A stretch of DNA of 9,670 bases from Candidatus Rokuibacteriota bacterium (GTDB lineage: Bacteria > Methylomirabilota > Methylomirabilia > Rokubacteriales > CSP1-6), in the NCBI GenBank assembly GCA_003221435.1, contig QHRS01000013.1, forward strand, positions 1 through 9,670, in the 5' to 3' direction. The notes beneath the pieces were generated by a model. It was given only the letters and a program-made list of their open reading frames with translations, had not been told where the DNA came from and did not search any database. Shown piece after piece: positions 6,547 through 9,670 of the stretch. Every line of letters starts with the position of its first letter. Within the stretch, counting starts at the first letter, position 1. Position numbers and translations under genes: made by a program.

Positions 6547-7215
6547 ATGCTGAGCGCCGAGGCCCTCAGCGCGGTCTGGCTGTCGATGCGGGTCGCCGTC
6601 TTCGCGACCGCGATCAACGCCCTCATCGGGATCCCGCTCGCGTGGGTGCTCGCACGGCACCGGTTCCGGGGCCGCGGGCTCGTCGACCTCCTCGTCACGC
6701 TGCCGCTGGTGCTTCCGCCGACCGTGACCGGTTACTACCTGATCGTGCTGCTCGGACGGCGCGGATGGCTCGGCGCGCCGCTCTACGCCGTGACCGGGTG
6801 GTCGATCGCCTTCACGTGGTACGCCGCGATCGTGGCCGCGACGATCATGGCGATGCCGCTCATGGTGCGCACCGCCCGCGCGGCGATCGAGTCCGTGAAC
6901 CTCGACTATGAGAAGGCGGCGTACACGCTCGGCCGCTCGGAATGGAGCGCGGCGCTCGAGGTGACGCTCCCGCTCGCGCGCAAGGGGCTGCTGGCCGGGC
7001 TCGTCCTCGCCTTCGCGCGGGCGCTCGGCGAGTTCGGGGCGACGCTGATGCTCGCCGGCAACATTCCAGGCAAGACCCAGACCCTGCCGCTCGCGATCTA
7101 TACCGCGGTGCAGACCGGCGAGACCGGCGAATCGTTCGGGCTCGTGCTCATGCTGACGGCGCTCTCCTGCCTCGTGCTGATCGCCTCGAGCCGGCTCGGC
7201 GGGCGCGCGCAGTGA
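6547..7215 (+). CDS. modB: ModB-like molybdate/tungstate ABC transporter permease
   Basis: A 222-residue inner-membrane permease, normal length for ModB. It starts with a membrane segment (residues about 9-35) followed by ARHRFRGRGLVDLLVTLPLV and LPPTVTGYYL, both highly characteristic of ModB. The ATPase-coupling loop is DYEKAAYTLGRSEWSAALE (about 120-138), and the family hallmark ALGEFGATLMLAGNIPGKTQ runs from residue 159. It is clearly a second permease, different from the TupB-like one upstream. ModB normally works with a ModA binding protein and the ModC ATPase. ModC follows after a 25-base gap, but no modA is visible here. A separate Shine-Dalgarno and a 198-base structured spacer suggest that its expression could be controlled independently of tupAB. 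Confidence 0.9.
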   Translation: MLSAEALSAVWLSMRVAVFATAINALIGIPLAWVLARHRFRGRGLVDLLVTLPLVLPPTVTGYYLIVLLGRRGWLGAPLYAVTGWSIAFTWYAAIVAATIMAMPLMVRTARAAIESVNLDYEKAAYTLGRSEWSAALEVTLPLARKGLLAGLVLAFARALGEFGATLMLAGNIPGKTQTLPLAIYTAVQTGETGESFGLVLMLTALSCLVLIASSRLGGRAQ

Positions 7216-7227
7216 CGCCGACCGCGC

Positions 7228-7232
7228 GGGAG
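7228..7232 (+). promoter_or_regulatory. Ribosome binding site supporting a CTG start for the ModC-like ATPase
   Basis: GGGAG sits 8 bases before CTG 7241. In this frame no ATG, GTG or TTG occurs between the upstream stop (7178-7180) and GTG 7328. Starting at GTG 7328 would leave only a few residues before the Walker A motif and remove the first beta-strands of the ATPase domain. Confidence 0.6.
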
Positions 7233-7240
7233 CCAGTCGA

Positions 7241-8371
7241 CTGAGCGAGCGCCTCAGCGTCCGTGTCGTCAAATCGCTGCCGGGGTTCACGCTCGACATC
7301 GAGTGGGCGGCTGGCGACGGGACGGCCGTGCTGTTCGGGCCCTCCGGATCGGGCAAGACGCTCACGCTCCAGTGCCTCGCCGGGCTCGTCCGCCCCGACC
7401 GCGGTCGGATCGTGGTCAACGGGCGCACGCTCTTCGACTCGACCGCGGGCATCCACCAGCCCCCGCAGGCGCGCCGGCTCGGCTACGTCTTCCAGGGCTA
7501 CGCGCTCTTCCCGCACCTCACCGTCGCCGCCAACACGGCGTTCGGGCTCCGGGACCGCCCGCGCGCTGAACGAGACGAGCGGGCCCGGGAAGTCATGGAG
7601 CGACTCGGCCTCGGCCATCTCGCGGGGCGCTACCCGCGCGAGCTCTCGGGGGGCCAGCAGCAGCGGGTGGCGCTCGGCCGGGCGCTCGCGCCGGATCCCG
7701 AGCTGGTCCTGCTGGACGAGCCGTTGTCGGCGCTCGACGCCCCGCTGCGCCGGCAGCTCCGCGACGACCTGGGCGTGATCCTCCACGACTGGGGCAAGGC
7801 CGCGGTGCTCGTCACCCACGACCTCGCCGAGGCCTATCAGCTCGCCACCACGGTGGTCGTCTACGCCAACGGCCGCGTGATCCAGTCCGCGCAGAAGTCG
7901 GAGCTCCTGTGGCAGCCCGCCTCCGAATCCGTCGCGCGCGTCATGGGCATCCGCAACATCCTCCGGGGAAGCGTGCTGAAGGCCGGGCCGGAGGCGATCC
8001 AGTTCCGCTGGCGCGGCCAGATCCTTGAAGCCGTGAACTCGCCCACGCACTCGTACCTGCCGGAGCCGGGGAGCCCCCTCGCCTTCTACATCAGGCCCGA
8101 GTACGTGCGCCTGATCCGGAAGGACCGCGCGGGACCGGACGCCGGCCATCACATGAACCTCATGAACGCCGCCGTGGCGCGTGAGGCCGACGCCGGAACG
8201 GTGTGGACGCTCTATCTCGTGCTCGACGAACCCGGCGAGCCCGCGCAGGGCGCCTACGACCTCGAGGTGGAGGTGCCGAAGCTCGTCTACGAGATCCTCG
8301 AGATCGCGCGCGACCGCCACTGGCAGATCTCGATCCACCGCGGCTCCATCCAGGTGCTGCCCTCGACGTAG
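7241..8371 (+). CDS. modC: ModC-like molybdate/tungstate ABC transporter ATP-binding protein, probable CTG start
   Basis: From CTG 7241 the protein has 376 residues. It is an ABC ATPase with Walker A GPSGSGKT (33-40), a Q-loop in YVFQGYALFPHLTV, signature LSGGQQQR (135-142), Walker B ending in Asp159-Glu160 and switch His193 in VTHD. The C-terminal region (about 230-376) includes FYIRPEYVRLI and looks like a TOBE-type regulatory/oxyanion domain, though it is divergent. ModC powers molybdate import through ModB. The start is unusual: only the CTG has a good ribosome site, and the residues after it (LSERLSVRVVKSLPGFTLDI) match the expected ModC N-terminus. With this start, the signature, Walker B and switch-His fall at the same residue numbers as in the next ATPase. 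Beginning at GTG 7328 would give a truncated protein. The gene follows modB by 25 bases and ends 2 bases before the next start. Confidence 0.85.
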   Translation: MSERLSVRVVKSLPGFTLDIEWAAGDGTAVLFGPSGSGKTLTLQCLAGLVRPDRGRIVVNGRTLFDSTAGIHQPPQARRLGYVFQGYALFPHLTVAANTAFGLRDRPRAERDERAREVMERLGLGHLAGRYPRELSGGQQQRVALGRALAPDPELVLLDEPLSALDAPLRRQLRDDLGVILHDWGKAAVLVTHDLAEAYQLATTVVVYANGRVIQSAQKSELLWQPASESVARVMGIRNILRGSVLKAGPEAIQFRWRGQILEAVNSPTHSYLPEPGSPLAFYIRPEYVRLIRKDRAGPDAGHHMNLMNAAVAREADAGTVWTLYLVLDEPGEPAQGAYDLEVEVPKLVYEILEIARDRHWQISIHRGSIQVLPST

Positions 8372-8373
8372 CC

Positions 8374-9465
8374 GTGTCCGTCGTCACGCTGACGGCACTC
8401 ACGGTCCGCTACCGCGGGGCGCTCGCCCTCGACATCCCCGAGCTTGCGATCGACGAGGGCGGCATCTTTGCGATCATCGGACCGAACGGCTCGGGCAAGT
8501 CGACCCTGCTCCGGATCATCGGGCTGCTCCAACGGCCGACGACCGGCGAAGTCCGCTTCCGGGACGCTCTCGTGTCGGGCCCGCGGCAGCTCGAGGTGCG
8601 CCGGCGCATGGCCACGGTGTTTCAGGAGCCGCTCTTGGCCGACACGACCGTGTTCGAAAACGTGGCGCTCGGCCTGCGGTTCCGGCGGATTCCCGCCGCG
8701 GAGCGCCGGCGCCGCGCCGAGCGCTGGCTCGAGCGCTTCGGGATCCGGGACCTCGCCGGGCGCCGGGCACGCACCCTCTCGGGCGGCGAGGCGCAGCGCT
8801 GCGCCCTGGCGCGGGCGCTCGTGCTCGAGCCGGAGATGCTGTTGCTCGACGAGCCCTTCTCCGCGCTCGATCCGCCCTCGCGGGACACGCTGGTCGCAGA
8901 CCTCGGGGCGATCCTCCGCCGCGAGCGCGTCAGCACCGTGCTCGTCACCCATGACCGGATCGAAGCCCGCGCGCTGGCTGATCGCGTCGCGGTAATGATG
9001 CGGGGACGGATCGTCCAGCAGGACACGCCCGAGCGCCTCTTCCGAACGCCGATCTCGGATGAGGTGGCGCGATTCGTCGGGATCGAGACCATCGTCGACG
9101 GCCGCGTGGAATCCAGCTCCGCAGGGGTCGTGCGCCTCGAGGCCGGCGGCCAGAAAATCCAGGTGGCGGCCGAGGCGATGGTGGGCGAGCGGGTGCGCCT
9201 CTGTCTCCGTCCGGAGGACGTGACGCTCACCCCCGGCGCGATCGTCGCCGCGCCGTCGAGCGCCCGGAACCGGCTCACGGGCACGGTGGCCGAGGTGGTG
9301 CGGGCCGGCGGCCAGGCGCGGGTCGTCGTGGACTGCGGCTTCCCGCTGGTCGCGCTCATCACGTATCAATCGGTCGATGAACTCGGCCTCACGGAGGGAG
9401 CCCGCGTCACCGCAACCTTCAAGGCGACCGCGCCGCACCTGATCCGGCTCAATACCATTGCTTGA
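8374..9465 (+). CDS. tupC: TupC/WtpC-like tungstate ABC transporter ATP-binding protein with TOBE domain
   Basis: A 363-residue ABC ATPase with Walker A GPNGSGKS (36-43), a Q-loop in TVFQEPLLADTTV, signature LSGGEAQR (135-142), Walker B ending Asp159-Glu160 and switch His193 in VTHDRIEA. The ATPase domain is followed by a C-terminal TOBE domain (residues about 290-360, opening NRLTGTVAEVV), found in molybdate/tungstate ATPases and thought to bind the anion. Its N-terminal half looks like TupC, the ATPase expected for tupAB. GTG 8374 comes 2 bases after the modC stop with little Shine-Dalgarno, so it is probably translated by coupling. An in-frame extension back to 8203 lies inside modC and is rejected. 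The order tupA-tupB-modB-modC-tupC places this gene apart from its presumed partners. Its TGA stop lies within the -35 element of a downstream promoter. Confidence 0.85.
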   Translation: MSVVTLTALTVRYRGALALDIPELAIDEGGIFAIIGPNGSGKSTLLRIIGLLQRPTTGEVRFRDALVSGPRQLEVRRRMATVFQEPLLADTTVFENVALGLRFRRIPAAERRRRAERWLERFGIRDLAGRRARTLSGGEAQRCALARALVLEPEMLLLDEPFSALDPPSRDTLVADLGAILRRERVSTVLVTHDRIEARALADRVAVMMRGRIVQQDTPERLFRTPISDEVARFVGIETIVDGRVESSSAGVVRLEAGGQKIQVAAEAMVGERVRLCLRPEDVTLTPGAIVAAPSSARNRLTGTVAEVVRAGGQARVVVDCGFPLVALITYQSVDELGLTEGARVTATFKATAPHLIRLNTIA

Positions 9466-9491
9466 CAAGCTTTTGGCGATTTGGCTATAAC
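9462..9491 (+). promoter_or_regulatory. Sigma-70-type promoter overlapping the tupC stop codon
   Basis: TTGACA (9462-9467) matches the -35 consensus exactly. TATAAC (9486-9491) matches five of six bases of the -10 consensus, and the spacer is 18 bases. The TGA stop of the upstream ATPase gene is inside the -35 box. Transcription would start near 9498, giving a very short leader before the Shine-Dalgarno at 9502-9509. The stretch is clearly more AT-rich than its surroundings. Confidence 0.72.
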
Positions 9492-9501
9492 AAGGCAACG
9501 C

Positions 9502-9509
9502 AAGGAGGT
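9502..9509 (+). promoter_or_regulatory. Perfect Shine-Dalgarno for the downstream small protein
   Basis: AAGGAGGT is fully complementary to the 3' end of 16S rRNA and ends 4 bases before ATG 9514. It is the strongest ribosome site in the window and suggests high translation of the small protein. Confidence 0.8.
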
Positions 9510-9513
9510 CCGC

Positions 9514-9670
9514 ATGGATCAGGACCCTCTGATCGAGCGACTGATGGCCGAGAACGGAGAGTTCCGGCGCCTCCGCAACGAACACCACGCCCACGATCAA
9601 GAACTCGAGCAGCTCAAAGCCCAGGCTCCCCTGACCCCCGACCAGCAGTGGCGAATCAGTGAGCTGAAAA
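9514..9670 (+). CDS. DUF465/YdcH-like small protein (3' end beyond window)
   Basis: The first 52 codons are visible and the gene runs off the window. The sequence begins MDQDPLIERLMAENGEFRRL and continues with a charged, His-rich helix (NEHHAHDQELEQL), a Pro-containing break (APLTPDQQWR) and ISELKK. This layout of a helix, a short turn and an LKK-containing second helix is that of the DUF465 (YdcH) family of small helical-hairpin proteins, about 70-80 residues long and of unknown function. The perfect Shine-Dalgarno and the near-consensus promoter suggest a separately and strongly expressed gene. In transcription it is independent of the transporter locus, although read-through is possible because no terminator is seen between them. 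Confidence 0.68.
   Translation, partial: MDQDPLIERLMAENGEFRRLRNEHHAHDQELEQLKAQAPLTPDQQWRISELK

Noticed and set aside
6055..7452. Minus-strand open frame of 465 codons across tupB, modB and modC
   Set aside because: It spans three clear + strand genes and two hairpins, and its composition is that of an antisense shadow.
8287..9600. Minus-strand open frame of 437 codons across the second ATPase
   Set aside because: It is antisense to a well-supported ABC ATPase and the promoter region, and no recognisable domain is seen.

Overview
The window is high-GC bacterial DNA, roughly two thirds G+C by eye. Genes are tightly packed and nearly all on the + strand, and third codon positions are strongly G/C. 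GTG starts and one probable CTG start occur. Two palindromic repeat elements sit between genes. This suits a soil or sediment bacterium of a high-GC lineage such as Rokubacteria/Methylomirabilota or a deltaproteobacterium-like group. No marker gene here fixes the taxonomy, so the lineage is a guess.

Layout. 1-111 is the tail of a cyclophilin-type peptidyl-prolyl isomerase. 116-1714 is a D-aminoacylase-type amidohydrolase, followed through an ATGA overlap by a divergent LarA-like (DUF2088, nickel-pincer racemase superfamily) protein at 1711-3084. A 126-bp palindromic element (3104-3229) separates these from an NAD(P)-dependent aldehyde dehydrogenase (3255-4694). Overlapping the end of that gene is the start of an oxyanion ABC-transport locus. 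In order it holds a TupA-like tungstate-binding protein (4676-5518), a second palindromic element (5544-5648), a TupB-like permease (5653-6348), a spacer with two strong hairpins (6353-6421), a ModB-like permease (6547-7215), a ModC-like ATPase (probable CTG start, 7241-8371) and a second TupC/WtpC-like ATPase with a TOBE domain (8374-9465). A near-consensus sigma-70-type promoter overlaps the stop codon of that last ATPase gene. It lies in front of a DUF465/YdcH-like small protein gene (9514 to the window end) that has a perfect Shine-Dalgarno sequence.

How the genes may work together. The first block looks catabolic: an N-acyl-D-amino acid or related amide hydrolase, a hydroxyacid racemase/epimerase-like protein and an aldehyde dehydrogenase. 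The second block imports tungstate and/or molybdate. It is composite: two permeases and two ATPases, enough for two importers, but only one visible binding protein, which is Tup-type. No modA is present in the window. A link between metal uptake and the catabolic block is possible, but the sequence does not show one.

The points most worth a second look are the composite Tup/Mod locus, the CTG start of the ModC-like gene, the LarA-like protein with Arg in place of a catalytic His, and the repeat whose end lies 4 bases from the tupB start. No CRISPR array, tRNA, rRNA, transposase or phage gene was seen, and no gene-free stretch exceeds 300 bases.
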